This document shows, piece by piece, positions 11,418 to 23,880 of a stretch of 64,000 bases of DNA. This stretch comes from Turnera subulata. Lineage: Eukaryota; Streptophyta; Magnoliopsida; Malpighiales; Passifloraceae. Both the position numbers and the translations under genes were made by a program. Location of the stretch: the NCBI GenBank assembly GCA_028386065.3, contig JAKUCV010005464.1:299846-363845 (forward strand), in the 5' to 3' direction. The notes beneath the pieces are model-generated. The model did no database searches. It worked only from the letters and a program-made list of their open reading frames with translations, and was not told where the DNA came from. Numbering within the stretch: position 1 is the stretch's first letter; every line of letters begins with the position of its first letter.

Positions 11418-13763
11418 TTGGTCGAAACCGGGAAGTATATTAAAAATATACGTGAGCTCAGTACATGATTAGAAGTCGGTAGCTCAAGTCGACTTCTATC
11501 TTATACAAGAGGCATGATAATCATAGTAAAACTAATACATGACGAGAGATTAGAATCCCAGACAAAATGGACAGGAAGAAACAACATGGATTGCTGGAAA
11601 AACCACGCTAAATACTGAAAGTATAAACACAGGAACGTGATCGGTCAGCGAGGAAGAGAAATATCAGGCGGTTGATCCATAGTCATACCGGAACTGGATG
11701 CACCGGGGGAGAAAATCAAGCGGTGGCAGTCTTCTGTAAGGACTACTGCCGTGTGATTCTGACTTCTGCGGGGTCGGGGCGGGGCTGGATGGTTGAAATT
11801 GTTGGAGACAGCGGGGTACATGGCAGGGAAAATGACTGGGGGGGGGGGAGGGGACAGGTCTGATGGGAGATTGGACAACATCTGAGGTAGATAGGTAGGT
11901 GTTGGTATTGGAAACATTTTGAAGGGATTGTTTTTTGGGGGTTTCCTTGGATATAAGCTTTGAGATTTTTAGGGGTTAAGATCTTCTGTTGGATTACTTT
12001 GGGATTCGGGTAGACTGCTTATTTTTGGACCGATGGATTGTCCCTGCCCCTATAAAATCTTGAAGTGTAGGTAGAGCCGGAGAGGGTTCAGGCTGCGAAT
12101 AGGTAGTATCATCGTTTGTGGTTGGTGGAGGAGGGGAAGGTACAATTGGTATTTCCAGAAAGGCATTTGGTCTGGTTTGTATCGGTGGAGTGGGTAAAGT
12201 CGGGGTTGGGGTGATGACTGCCTCAGAGTCCTCAGGTCGAGGCCGACTTAGAGCTTGGAACCTATTGGGTGGAATGCTAGTATGAGAGGCTAATGGAGAC
12301 ACAAGAGGGCCAGTATTTTGACGCTGGGGTGGCCGCCTGGACCTTCGAGGGACATTCATCCATTCCCCCCGCCCTTCATTTATTGAGACAGCTGTCTCCC
12401 CAGAAGATATTGAAGATGCAGAGGGGGGCACAAACGTGCCTCCCTGAATATGCGGAGCTACCAGACAAGCTAGAATGTTATGATCAAGTTTTCCACAAAT
12501 ATAACAAATGTCTGGCAACCCTTCATAACCAACATTTAACGGTTCCCCTTCAAGGTATACAGTCCCCTTAAGAGGTTTCGTTAAATCAAGACAAACAGCT
12601 ACTCGTGCAAATTTAGCTCTAGTGGGGTTAGAAGAATTACCATCGAGCTTGACGGTTCTGCCCACCATGTTGCTGAGCTGTTGCATAATCCAGGAATGGT
12701 ACCGGTTGGTTGGAAAGTCGGGGAACTGAATCCAGGTGACGATAGAGTCAATTTTGCCGGACGAAGCTCGGAAGTTAGGGGACCAAGGTTGCACACTGAG
12801 GACGCTTCTGTAAATGAACCAAGGTCCATCGGTCAGGGCATGCAAATAATCTTGAGACTCCCAGAACCTTACCAAATAAAAATTATTTTCGAGGTCTATA
12901 ATCTTGATCGAACCGGTCGGCTTCCAAAGCTCTAACAGTTTTGTACGCAGAGCTGTGAAGCTAATATATCGTCCATATAATTTGACAACAACTGCATTTT
13001 CCCATTGTTTGTCCAGCCTGGCTTTGAAAGGATCAGATAGAACTAAATTCTCCATGCCATCGTGTTCGGTCACCATCAAATCTCCTTCTTCATACTCGGC
13101 CTCTCCCTCAAGTTCCCACGGGTCGGATTGGTATAGCGGATTAGACCAGGCGAATAGGGTGTCTCGGTAACTCGGGCACACATCCTCCATGGACTCATCG
13201 GTGCCCTCCGGTTTGGTCAGCTCTGGGATGGGTTGAGAGGACTGGGTTGTCCCGGTTGAACCAGGTCGGCTTGGGTTGAGCCGATTGAACCTGACCGGGC
13301 TGGTTTGACCCGGTTGAACTGGGTCTGGTTGTTGGGGTTGGCCCGGCTTGGGTGCAGGTGGTGAGGGAGACCGGATCCGGTCAGTGGCGGTGTCGTCGTC
13401 AACCGATCTGGTGCGGGAGCGAGACCGCCGGCGGTGGACAGGGGTGGCCGACACCATGGCAGCTCTGTAACTCAGTTTGGGAGCATTCATGGTGTCATCT
13501 CTTGGATCCAGAGGAATCGGGTCGCCGTCCTTGAGCCTCTCAAGTCTCGGGTCTTGCTCCTCCTCCAACTGCTCCATGGTTTCTGCCGCCTCCTCCATGG
13601 TTTTTGCGAAGAGCTGGAGGTGGCTGATGAACGATGTAGAAAAGAAAAAGTGTTGGGTTCTTCTTCTTGGTTGCTGCTACTGGTGGCTCTGTGATATGAC
13701 TACTTGTCTTGCAATAGGTAACTGCTGCACTTTCTTTCCTCGAAAATGGTCAACCTCTTGGCC
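11418..13763 (-). mobile_element. LINE insertion carrying ORF1 but lacking ORF2
   Basis: The 2346-bp insertion is bounded by an exact 15-bp target duplication, CTATTTTCAATATTT (11403-11417 and 13764-13778). The 3' end lies at the left: on the minus strand it ends with a sequence reading AATATACTTCCCGGTTTCGACC followed by a short A-run. The 5' end carries about 165 bases of leader before the ORF1 start at 13598. ORF1 is open for 534 codons. Only about 575 bases separate it from the 3' end, and no endonuclease, reverse transcriptase or RNase H is present. The intact ends and single duplication mean it integrated in this internally deleted form or lost ORF2 cleanly afterwards. Confidence 0.85.
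11994..13598 (-). CDS. LINE ORF1 protein (DUF4283 and zinc knuckle)
   Basis: The protein has 534 residues and starts at an ATG 165 bases inside the element. Residues 1-140 are acidic, then rich in R/S and P (RRRSRSRTRS, several PGQ/QP stretches). Residues about 190-340 resemble the DUF4283 domain of plant LINE ORF1 ('FKARLDKQWENAVVVKLYGR...FWESQDYLHALTDGPWFIY'). Residues 365-378 form a CX2CX4HX4C zinc knuckle (CYICGKLDHNILAC). The C-terminus is proline-rich. In this family ORF1 is an RNA-binding partner of the LINE ribonucleoprotein. A related open stretch, 11917-11645, follows in another frame and may be a frameshifted continuation. The long open frame is unusual for an element with no reverse transcriptase. 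Confidence 0.85.
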   Translation of the reverse strand: MEEAAETMEQLEEEQDPRLERLKDGDPIPLDPRDDTMNAPKLSYRAAMVSATPVHRRRSRSRTRSVDDDTATDRIRSPSPPAPKPGQPQQPDPVQPGQTSPVRFNRLNPSRPGSTGTTQSSQPIPELTKPEGTDESMEDVCPSYRDTLFAWSNPLYQSDPWELEGEAEYEEGDLMVTEHDGMENLVLSDPFKARLDKQWENAVVVKLYGRYISFTALRTKLLELWKPTGSIKIIDLENNFYLVRFWESQDYLHALTDGPWFIYRSVLSVQPWSPNFRASSGKIDSIVTWIQFPDFPTNRYHSWIMQQLSNMVGRTVKLDGNSSNPTRAKFARVAVCLDLTKPLKGTVYLEGEPLNVGYEGLPDICYICGKLDHNILACLVAPHIQGGTFVPPSASSISSGETAVSINEGRGEWMNVPRRSRRPPQRQNTGPLVSPLASHTSIPPNRFQALSRPRPEDSEAVITPTPTLPTPPIQTRPNAFLEIPIVPSPPPPTTNDDTTYSQPEPSPALPTLQDFIGAGTIHRSKNKQSTRIPK

Positions 13764-13778
13764 CTATTTTCAATATTT

Positions 13779-15195
13779 ATGTAGCTGTTTACTTCCTCCT
13801 CACATATATTTTTAATAAGCTATATTTGTTCAAAAAAATATTTTTAATAAGCTATATGTTAATGTGGGCTTCATCGAGACAAAACGATTTTGGGCCGAAT
13901 AAGAGTTAGTACTGTTCCTAAAGTTGATTAAAGGATATGCGACAGAGAGAATCTTGCTCTTTCTGATTCTGGCTACTGAACTAAACGTCTCTACTTTAAA
14001 AAGTACTAATTGTGTGTATATATTTGTTAAAAAAAATAATATTGTGTATATAAATTACAAATAGCTTTTATAGTATTTTCTCAGATGACGAGTTAAAAGT
14101 GTAATTGATCAGTATTCGAAAAGGAAAACCTAGGATTTCTAAGGATAACAAAATGAAAATTTGGGAAGCCAAAAACCGAAGCAGGCGGCGTATGACTTGT
14201 AGTTCGATATGCCATCATACTCAAATATACATCCGAAGTCCAAACGTCATGAAAGGTGGGATTTTTTAAAACGCAGTCTCGCACCACTGCTACAAAAATA
14301 TGGTAATTTTAGGTAATATGAAGTGATGTATAATTCAACAAAACAACTGAAAACTAAACGATGAGAGACTTATAAAGATGGGATTAACTATTAAGAAATG
14401 CGAATGTCACGCTTCTGTACGGATAGGAGAAAAAGGACGAAATCCATGCTGGATTTCCAGACTGTTTTGACTTTTTAGATAAGATCCCAATTTATTTACA
14501 TCCAAAAAAAAAGTCTCTAATTATTACTATACCGCCCCTTTAAAGGGATTCCCCTTCTTGAGAGTCAAGCATATGTTTTTTTATTAAGTTGGCTACATAT
14601 TTATTATAACCAATCCAATTTTATCTGCCACCGAGTATACAGCAGCACCTTTTAAGTATTGTAATAATGTTCATCCACTATCCGATAATTCTAGCTGGCG
14701 ACTTGAGCCGCTTGGGGCTTACACAAGTACTGACTGTGAGTGAGACTGCATATATAGTTCTGTAAAATTTGTATATCTCTCCTTTTTATTCTTTTAACAA
14801 TTAGAGAAGAATAATTATTAAGTAATCTATGTTCAATGGACCAAACTGATGACAGAATGATATACAAACTTATATAATGCGCCTAATTATCATCAGATCT
14901 GGTCCATGAGATTGATGAATGAATTTGGACCACTGAATGGCTTTTAGTAAAAGAGTGTTTTAACTATCTCTTCATTATTACTATCATCAAATGCCTTGCA
15001 TTTCGAAAAAAGTACTCTGTATGTACGTAACTTTTTAATTGAATTTGTTTAAGCAATAGTAATACTCCCTCTTTTAATTGGATTTAATATCCTATGCTCA
15101 CTAAGATACATTTTCCTAGTGACCAGACCAATGCCTTTATCTCATTCTTCACTGGCTAATAGTAAAGCAGCGTAAATCAATGCATTTATCTTGAC
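13779..15195. other. Gene-free stretch
   Basis: No coding region is recognised. A short direct repeat, 'atttttaataagctatat', occurs twice at 13808-13857. The minus frame at 14287-14093 is open but resembles nothing I know. Confidence 0.45.
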
Positions 15196-15196
15196 G

Positions 15197-15860
15197 TTTT
15201 TTTTGATATGAAAGATTATATTAAAAAAGAAGAGATATACAGGTGCAGTCACAAAAGGTGACTAGGTGTAAGGGAAAAAAAAAACAAAAAAAAAAAACAA
15301 AAAAAAACAAATCCAGAAACTACATTACAACTGGATTACGATAATTAGACAAAGGAGAGGCAACACCTTGTACCCTGCCACGACTTGAAGCAATCGGCAG
15401 AGATAAGAGCGTCAACGAAACGGTAGGGGAAGGACGGTTGGTTAGCTTTAACCCACAGAACTGACCTCAGCAGAATGAGATCAAAAATTTTCTCCCCATT
15501 CGGCTCCTGGCCTTCAAATATTACCTTGTTTCTGCAAAGCCAGATACTCCACAATGATGCAAAAAAGACGGTCATCCATGATGATTTCGCACGTCTATAA
15601 CACACAACACCGAACCACTGAGCAAATAGATCCTCCAAAGTATGTGGAACACACCAATTAATACCCCACCACCGAGACAAAGACATCCAAATCCCCCAAG
15701 AAAACTTACAGTGAATCAAAACATGATCTCTAGTCTCTAATTTGGATTTGCAAAAAGGGCAGAAAGCATCTCCGAGACTAACAATATTTCGCGAAAAGAG
15801 ACCCATTCTAGTAGCAATACCTTGATGACAAGATGGACGACCAAAATACACACAACGTAT
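15197..15860 (-). mobile_element. 5'-truncated LINE tail with zf-RVT domain
   Basis: The minus frame 15851-15345 (about 168 codons) encodes a zf-RVT domain with CPFCKSKLETRDHVLIHC (CX2CX8HX4C) and 'LWSIWLCRNKVIFEG', typical of the end of plant LINE ORF2. An A-rich 3' region and a T-run at 15197-15204 on the plus strand mark the 3' terminus. The upstream ORF2 domains are absent. It belongs to a different LINE lineage from the fragments at 9.0 and 11.4 kb, judged by protein sequence. The right edge is approximate. Confidence 0.8.
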
Positions 15861-15869
15861 AGCTAGATG

Positions 15870-18800
15870 ACATGAAATGCTAAGAAAGATAAGTTTTTAA
15901 ATACTGGGGCAATGAATTTATTGTTAATAAGTGCAGGAAGAGTGCATGCATATATATACTTAATATAGCTAGGGTGAGGTAGGATAAGAGACATGAAGAA
16001 GCATATATATAGGGTGATCGAGCCAATTTGGTGAATACTTGTTCTTGCTGCCATTCATCCTGAATTGGGAAACCACCCCATATCTATGTTTCTCCGCTAG
16101 TCTTACTCTTACCAAATGTTCATCAATTAGGCACGCGCGGGGATGAGGTTGTTCCACGCATTGGACCCAAAGTTGTTGAACATAATGAGGAAAAATTAAT
16201 GAAGTGTGGTATCATTATTTAAAAAAAGGGTTAAATCAAATCAAATCAAAATGAGAAAATAAAAAAAGCACAACACAGTTTGGGTTAGTGTGGAAAGATT
16301 GATGTGGGTTTAAATTAGTGATTGCCAGCTAACTTAAACACGAACCCACTAACCTCAAAGTTCATAACAATTGAGAGAAGAAGTTGAACAAGAGAAAAAA
16401 GAAAGAGATTATGATTGAGATGGGAGGGGGTGGGTGGGTACATGGCAACTTCACATTTGTTGTTCCACACAAGTTGGCATATTATTATGGTAAAAAAAAA
16501 AAAGAAAGAAAAGAGAGGGGAGGAGAAGGAAGTGTCCAAAAGATAACACCACCCCGACAAAGCGACCTCCGTCCCGGAAATGACGGACTCTATTGCCAGC
16601 GCCAAAACACGTCCCCTCTCGGTGGGGTCACTTTCACATGCTTCCATGTGACTCACTTGTGAGATACACACACACAACACCACAACACATTTCTCCCCCC
16701 CTCCCTTCCCTCTTTTAAAGGTTAATTTACAGCTCAATTGAGCTTTGATTGATTAATTTGGGGATCATAATTACATTACAAGGCTGGATCAATCAAGGAT
16801 GTTTATCATTCGTTTCTTTCTTACTGAAAAAAAAATAATATAATATGGAAAAACCAAGTTCGTATTCAGTTACTAACCAATATTAGATATTTTGAAATTA
16901 ATTTTAGTTAAAGATATGGTATACCTATTTCGTACGGGGATATGCATCGGAAACAAAGAAGGATTTAAGCTCATTTTCAAGATCCCCTATAATTTGACGT
17001 GGACATGCTAGCTACTACTTGTAGAAGACAAGAAAATAACATTACCAAAAAAGTACTTAAATAAACATGGAATATAGACTTATTCTATTGAAAAAAAAAA
17101 GGATGCTGAATTGGATGGGAGGTGGATTAATGTGATGTAGAATGTCAATTTTGTGTTTATTTGTAGTGTGTATTGCGGTTCATTATGATGTGTATTAGAG
17201 GCGTGTGACGTAAGGAGCATTGGCTTTCTTGGCCGTTAATTATAGTTAATTCATATATAGCCAATGGAGAGGGAATATATTTTACATGAATATTAGGGAA
17301 ATAATTTCCATAACTAAAAACTTGGCAGGGAAATTGTAGTCGGAATGATATTTATAGAAAATGACAAAATGTGATGAAGAATAGTGACCGATGCTTTCAC
17401 TAAAGAGGATAAATATTACATATTGTGTCCCCACTAAACTAATCATTATGTTATCCCATCTATTCCTACGTTTTCTTTGGTAAATAGATGTTCATATATG
17501 TTGATAAGTTATCTGCAAACAATTGAAACAAAAGTGACTTGTTTTTCTAATAGTTTGCTTGAAAAAGTTTGAGGAACAAAATATATCGCACACTCTCCCA
17601 CTCCATCCACTATCCTTTTCTTTTTTCTTTTTTTTTTTGGAAAGAAGCCACTCAGCAATATAGTTATGTAAATAGCAACCGAGTTAAAAAAAAATAGCAA
17701 CCGAGTTAAAGTCACAATCTTGAAGAGATATCATGTCCCACTGTGAAGAGCTTCTGGTTCCGCCGATAACAAATAGTTTCTAAATGTCAAATTACTATCA
17801 TTTATTTTGGAATAATACTGACAAAATACATCAATATCTTTAATCTTCAATTTTTTCTTTTTGTCGCAGAAAAAAAAGGCATCAGTAGTGTCATCATCGC
17901 CCCGTCGGTCCAGGCCCCGGTCAGAACCGGTTACATCCTGGCATTAGACCCTCCTCATAGGAGAGACCGCCCACCGGGGCACCAGCGGACACCCTCGCCT
18001 GCTACGCGTCATAGTGTCGGAGAGACCCCGGGCTCAACGGCCACCACCCACAGTGTTTAATCTTCCATTTTCAACGTCATACATATATGTCATGTACAGT
18101 ACAAGGTGTTTCGTCATTTGTTTATTAGGATACTTTTGTAATTACAACTCTCAATCGTTTCTTATCAAACACTTGGTTAGGTATAGAAATATATTGATAA
18201 AGGGCAATCAATCACGCTTTAATTAAATGCTTTGCCAATCTGTAAACTGAATTATTCTGCCGTGCAATGTCATTTGAATTATTGCGAGGTACAATTTCGC
18301 AGGATCGATCTAAAACAGCTATGTATAAATTGGAAAATTTTATTATGACATGCATTATAGAAAAAGGAAATCACAGGCTACATTGAATAAAACTCGAATA
18401 TCTATGATGTTAAGATATGAATATATAGTAGCTTTAAAACGAGAAAACCCGAGTGATTAATTAACCTTTCCATCTAAAAAAAAAATTCCGAATCCACACC
18501 ATGGGGATTGTGGCATAACATCCCGAATCAATTGTCCTGACGGAGGTAAGTATTAAGGAGGCCGAACATGAAGCCTATTTAGTTTACCAAGCAAGCTCAA
18601 CCAGCAGATTTTGGACGAGAAATTTTATGGCGACGGGCTTGTAAACTTAATTTTTCATTTGATTGTTATATTGGAAATAATTGAAATATTTAAGTATGCA
18701 TAACGATTGAGCATATTTACTTTCTAAATAATACAAAATAAATTAGAAAATAAATAAATTCTGAGAGGAGAGTAAATTGATAAAGGAAAATAAAATGATA

Positions 18801-19480
18801 CATATATTTTGTTAACATAAATAAGAGTTTACAACCAATCAAACCTGCTAGTTCCAATAATTAAATTTTGCATTTAGGACGAATTACAGAACTATCTACC
18901 GAATCCCAACGGATCCTCTCGCAATATGAATACTTCTTAACGTTGATAGCAATTAATCATGGTAGCAGTTTTGGGATTTATTAGTTCTCCTCCAAAGAAT
19001 CAAACAATCACAAGGCTAAAAAACATTTGGAGGCTGTACCACGAGGTGAATGAATATTGACCCCCTAGAGATAAGAATGTTGGTGTCTTAACTTCTCCAA
19101 GTATTCACTCTTCCCTCAAGCTAATAGGGTCATAAATAGGGGGATTAAGGGGGCGTGACGTTACAGGACATCCAAATTTATAAGAACTAATTGCCCGAAC
19201 AATACGGTACACATCAAAAACAACTGCTTCCATTTTATCCTCTTTTTTTTAAAAAAAAAATTTAAAGGAACAAATCTAAACTTATCAAATTTGCAAATAC
19301 ATGAGAACGAAAGATAATCCCGTACGGTTCATACTTTGGCCGTCATTTATTTTAAAAGAAAAAAAAAACTTTGCGGATGAAGCATATTCTATTATAATCC
19401 GTGAATTAATTTGATAACCTAATATAATTTCATGTCCTTATATACTAGAAAAAAAAAAATGTAAAGGTAATCTAGGTACT
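15870..19480. other. Gene-free intergenic stretch
   Basis: No exon, RNA gene or intact element is recognised. It includes a purine-rich block at 16380-16530, a GC-rich island at about 17880-18060 that stands out from its surroundings, and many A/T homopolymers. The distal promoter of the MIR396 gene at 20.1 kb could lie at its right end. Confidence 0.45.
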
Positions 19481-19865
19481 ACTCGCTACAAAGGCGAGTG
19501 GGGGAGAGGACTAGTATTCTTTTGCCATACATAGACAGATCTGGGGAAGGGCCCACAGATGTCCTCCTCAAAGGGCAACCGGCACCGTCAGATCCGGGAG
19601 TTTGCATCAGAACCGCAAGTAATGTTGATGGACTTTTTCATGCTACCTTACTTTTTAGTCAGTATAGAACCAATCTTCTTTTTGGTGTGGTAGCCTGGTA
19701 GGGAGGTGAATGGGATCAAACGTAGTCAGCTTTTTGATAGGGTTAGGGGATTTGGAGATAAAAAAAAAGAAAAGAAAAAGAAAAAGAAAAGGGTTGGTGG
19801 GGTTCAGTAATCTTAGGCCCAATATTCTTCTTGGGATTGGTGGTAAAAAGACCCCAATTCCCCCC

Positions 19866-19873
19866 TATAAATA
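19866..19873 (+). promoter_or_regulatory. TATA box of the plus-strand MIR396 gene
   Basis: TATAAATA lies in a C-rich context (CCCCCTATAAATACC), followed by pyrimidine-rich sequence with CT-rich candidate start sites about 30 bases on. The hairpin lies 270 bases downstream, a normal distance for a plant pri-miRNA. No other transcript in the area explains it. Confidence 0.6.
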
Positions 19874-20134
19874 CCAACCTTCTCTCAACCCCTAAACCTA
19901 CACAATACCACTCCTCTTCCTACTACAACTTCTACTACTACTAACCCATAACCCATCCTTTTCTGTTTCTTTTTCCCCTCTCTGTTGTTTTTTTCTTTTT
20001 AATCTTTCCATCTTCCAGTTCTAGACCACCCCCTCCTCTGTCCATGTCTATGTCTATCTATCTAGGCCTCTACTTATTAGTAGTAACAAAACTTGGCCTC
20101 CTCTCGCGCTGGGAAGCTGGAGCTCGACATAAGT

Positions 20135-20279
20135 GTGACTCTCTTTGTATTCTTCCACAGCTTTCTTGAACTGCATGCTGTTTTTGTTGCGAGCGAGCCA
20201 TATACGGCCACTTTGACAAACACTACATTTTTGTCTTGCGGTTCAATAAAGCTGTGGGAAGATACGGACAGGGTCAATC
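20135..20279 (+). ncRNA. MIR396a: MIR396 precursor, a-type
   Basis: The 5' arm carries the 21-base miR396 at 20153-20173, starting TTCCACAGCT and ending CTTGAACTG; the final G marks the a-type. The 3' arm carries the star strand at 20241-20261, starting GTTCAATAAA and ending CTGTGGGAAG, which agrees with what I recall of the Arabidopsis miR396a star. The lower stem continues on both sides: 'ctctttgtattc' pairs with 'gatacggacaggg'. The loop is about 67 bases. In plants miR396 guides cleavage of growth-regulating-factor (GRF) mRNAs and thereby limits leaf and root meristem proliferation. A TATA box lies upstream at 19866. A second MIR396 gene lies 7.4 kb away on the other strand. Confidence 0.95.
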
Positions 20280-23200
20280 AATTCCGTCAGATTCTATTGG
20301 AATCCTCCATTCTAATATAAAGGTTCAATCGCTCTTCGATCTCCTGGATCCGTCCATCCTCGGTTTGTTTTCCCTTCCTCTGTTGCTTGGAATAAACTTT
20401 ATTTCATGTACGTACCTTATGTTACTCACTCAATTGCTTTAAAATGAAACAGGAGTTGAATCTGATGAATCAGATCAATATTTCATGGATGTATACAAAC
20501 ATGTTTTGGTTGTTCTGGTCTATATATATACATGTCTATACATCTCCAGGGTTTGGATTTAGTTTTCCAGTTTTTTTTGTACATCATAATCCATCGTTTT
20601 CAAAGGTTGTTGGGGTTGCCTTCTTTCATATGAACTTCATTATGTTACCAGCAGTCACACATGAACTGAGCAGTCAGTACCACTCGTTTGTCCTAGTTTG
20701 TGTCTCTATATGCTTTCTGTGTTCACGACTCTTGCATGTGTGTTTCATGAAACAAAATCTTGGCTATTATTCCATTGAGGGTGTCTTTTTTTTATGATAA
20801 TAAAGATCCCTTTAGCCTCAAAAAAAATATACCCATCCCTTGACATTAAAAGCCACATCGATCTGTGTGGGTCATTTCAGTAAAGTTTAATTTTTTTCGG
20901 TGCAGATCAGTCCTTTTGAGATTCCTTAATTTTTGAGGTTGATATCCAGTCTGTTACTCATCCACTTTTTGCGTGGTTGTAATTAGTTTTGTTGGATTAA
21001 TACTGCGTGGACAATTATTTAGCCATTATGCCGTATAAGGTGAGTATTTAGCTAGATTAGGTTTGCTTTTTAGCAGGGATCATAATCTTCTTTTCTGTGC
21101 ACAGGCACTAATTACAATATATGGACCACGATGGTGCCATTGGCTTCTACCATTTGGAATTAAGCATCACCTGGAAATGCTTCTAGGCCACCCTCATTTT
21201 CCTCACTAAACGGTTAGGTGAAGCTTTTATTTAATGGAAGGTGAATCAATTACCGCAAAGAAAAATAGACTTGAAAGTGCTTTCTTCTGATTTTTGGCTC
21301 CACCATCTCGATCGGATAGAGTGGTGCCTAAAGAGCTGAGATTAGGGTTTCCTTCCGAACGAATGTGCAAAGTTAAAGGGTTTCGTTTCTTCGAAGTAAT
21401 TTGCAAAAGATAGCTAGCTAGAGTGTAGTGGCAAGAAATGATCTTGGTAGATCACCCACAAATAACATGTTGTCTGTTCTTGTTAGGAAGTACATTTTTT
21501 TTCGAAACCAGATCGTCAGGTTCCTGTCTTTCCCCTTTGAATTGTGTAAACTTTCTGGGGGTATATAGCTCTCCTTTACTTTTTTCATTCTAGTAGTGAT
21601 ATACAAAGGCTAGCACATAGCACAAAAGTGTTTTCCAACTTATACTGTTCTTAGCCTATCCCTATATACATTTGTATGCCTATCTATTTTGTACAGCAAA
21701 AGTAATGGACCAGATCCATATTATGCATATCACTCGGATTTCAAATGAAGCAGTATATGCTTCAGTACAGAGATCATTAAAGCTTTTTGATGCATCTTAT
21801 TTACTGCCATGTTCAAAAATTTGTTGAAGAGTTTCGGTTGTACTGTCTTTACAATGAGTGTGCTTCGTCCATGGAAATTGGCTGGAGGCAGGCTGGAAGA
21901 AGCTAATTGAAATGGCCTATACCCATTTGTACTCTTTAGATATCTGGTACGCCGTGCATCTGCTAATGCAGCTGGACCTTTTCAATGGCAATGGTCCATA
22001 ACGTTTCATTCTAGATTCTGGCTTTCCCTTGACCCCTTAGTGAAATTTGTTTGTTTTTCTTGGTTGAAAATTTTATTTTAACTTTACACTACCACTAAGG
22101 TTTTTCTACACTTGTTCCTCATTAATGCTCTAGATGAGATCCACAAACTCTCCTATGATCCATTAACACTTCCTTAACTATCCGTGGTTAAAGTTGGATT
22201 CACAATCTTTACTTACGCTTTAGGTGAGTGCTCATGTCCTTTTACTCTTGCCCGCATAAAGGAAAACAAGTGGTATCAAATAATTCTTAAAAGTAATATT
22301 GTTAATTTGCTAGTATAATTTATTCCTACCACTCGTCCAAGTCAAAAAGGCTGGATTTGTTTGTATGATTTAATTTATATAATTTTGCTTTGGGGGCAGG
22401 AGTTGGAAAAAGGTGTAGATTTCCTTGTGCTTTGTGAATGTGGAAAGTGAGATTTGTAAAAGGTGCAAATTTTACCAGAACAAAATAATAGGCGACGAAG
22501 CGTAGGCTTATTATGCATTTTCTATTGTCCATGTTGTGTTAGTGCAGTAACTTTTTGCCCCCCATTGCTTGAATTATTCTATGCACTGTAGTGCTGGTAG
22601 CCAAATGAATCCAATTATTTTCTATTTTCAAGTGCTGATCAGAGGTCAGCTTTATTATCTCTCGTGCTTTGCAACAGACAAGAATAAGAAGATAAAAGAA
22701 ACCGAGAACCTGCTATTTAAAAATTTGTGTCATAGAGTTCTGTGTGGAATGCCAGTTGATCAAGAACCTTTGTTATCTCCCTTTTTTTTTTCAAAAAAAA
22801 ACCCTTTATCAGAATATTTTATTAATTGCAAAGCCACACACGTGCACAAGTGCGATCGGCTTGGACTTGCATGATACATGCATTGAGAAGCCTATATAAT
22901 TTATACAGACTTTTTCTTATTGTTTTATTAATTATAAGCTGACTGTAAAGTGGGCAATTTTTGGCCAATTGGAGTATATTCTTTATTTTGGCATGGCGTA
23001 GGTAAATGATATAACCAACAAAGAGAACTAGTATTTATTTCAATGAATCACAAACCATGTACTTGCTATGCATGTCTAGACTTTACAATGCAATTTAGCT
23101 TCTTTCGAAATCAGCAGACACAGAATGGCACTTTATGCCCTCCCCCCTAGACATTCTTATGAAATTTTATTTCAATTCCACACATCTTAGACTACAAAAC

Positions 23201-23790
23201 CCCCTTTCTTTGGCTACTAGACTTGCAGTTGGCTATATTGGCTAAACTGCAATGAAGTATCCAAGACCACTACTCCCTGTCTTTTTTGTTATTCCTCCCT
23301 TTTGCATCCATTGATATAACCTTAAAAAATGCTCGTTTTTTTCTGATTTTTTAGGTCATACATCTTCTTTTGCATTCCTTTTCACGTCCAATAAAGTTGT
23401 CATTCTTCCCTTGTCCATTATTACATCAACTATCAAGCCAATCTAACTAGCTAGCTAGTTGCACTTTCAATGATTCATGTCTTATTGTTCCAATCGTGTA
23501 GCAATAGTGTTTTCCCATCAAAAGCGACATGACTGATAGATTTCCCCACTGCAAGGAACCGGCAATATTATTGCTTTGCACTGCCATTTCCTTTTCAGTT
23601 GCCCGTATTCCAGAGTGTACATTTTCGCCAGACTTAACATGACTCTTTATTTTCTTTTGAGAGTGTGTTTGTTTATGTGTGTGTAACTTGTACAAGATAT
23701 TGATCATATAGGACCATTAATTATTTATGATCTTTTTGAAGGATACGTAGTTGTTTGGCCCTTTTTTCTTTTTCGAACAAACGGCATTGT

Positions 23791-23880
23791 GGTTTTGACA
23801 CCCAGAAAAGACGATAACAATAATATGGAAGGAAGGGTTTTGACACCCAGAAAAGACGATAACAATAATATGGAAGGAAG
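23791..23880 (+). repeat. Perfect 45-bp tandem duplication
   Basis: Units 23791-23835 and 23836-23880 are identical by eye, each starting GGTTTTGACACCCAG and ending TATGGAAGGAAG. The perfect identity points to a very recent slip or a frequently exchanged repeat. Confidence 0.95.

Noticed and set aside
14093..14287. 64-codon minus frame with possible F-box-like flavour
   Set aside because: Too short and no motif matched. Likely chance.
17880..18060. GC-rich island that could be a SINE or organelle insert
   Set aside because: No A/B box pair, no target duplication and no organelle gene recognised. Left as unexplained sequence.
19498..19895. Short plus frames before the MIR396a hairpin
   Set aside because: They lie upstream of or around the pri-miRNA TATA box and look random. 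No conserved peptide recognised.
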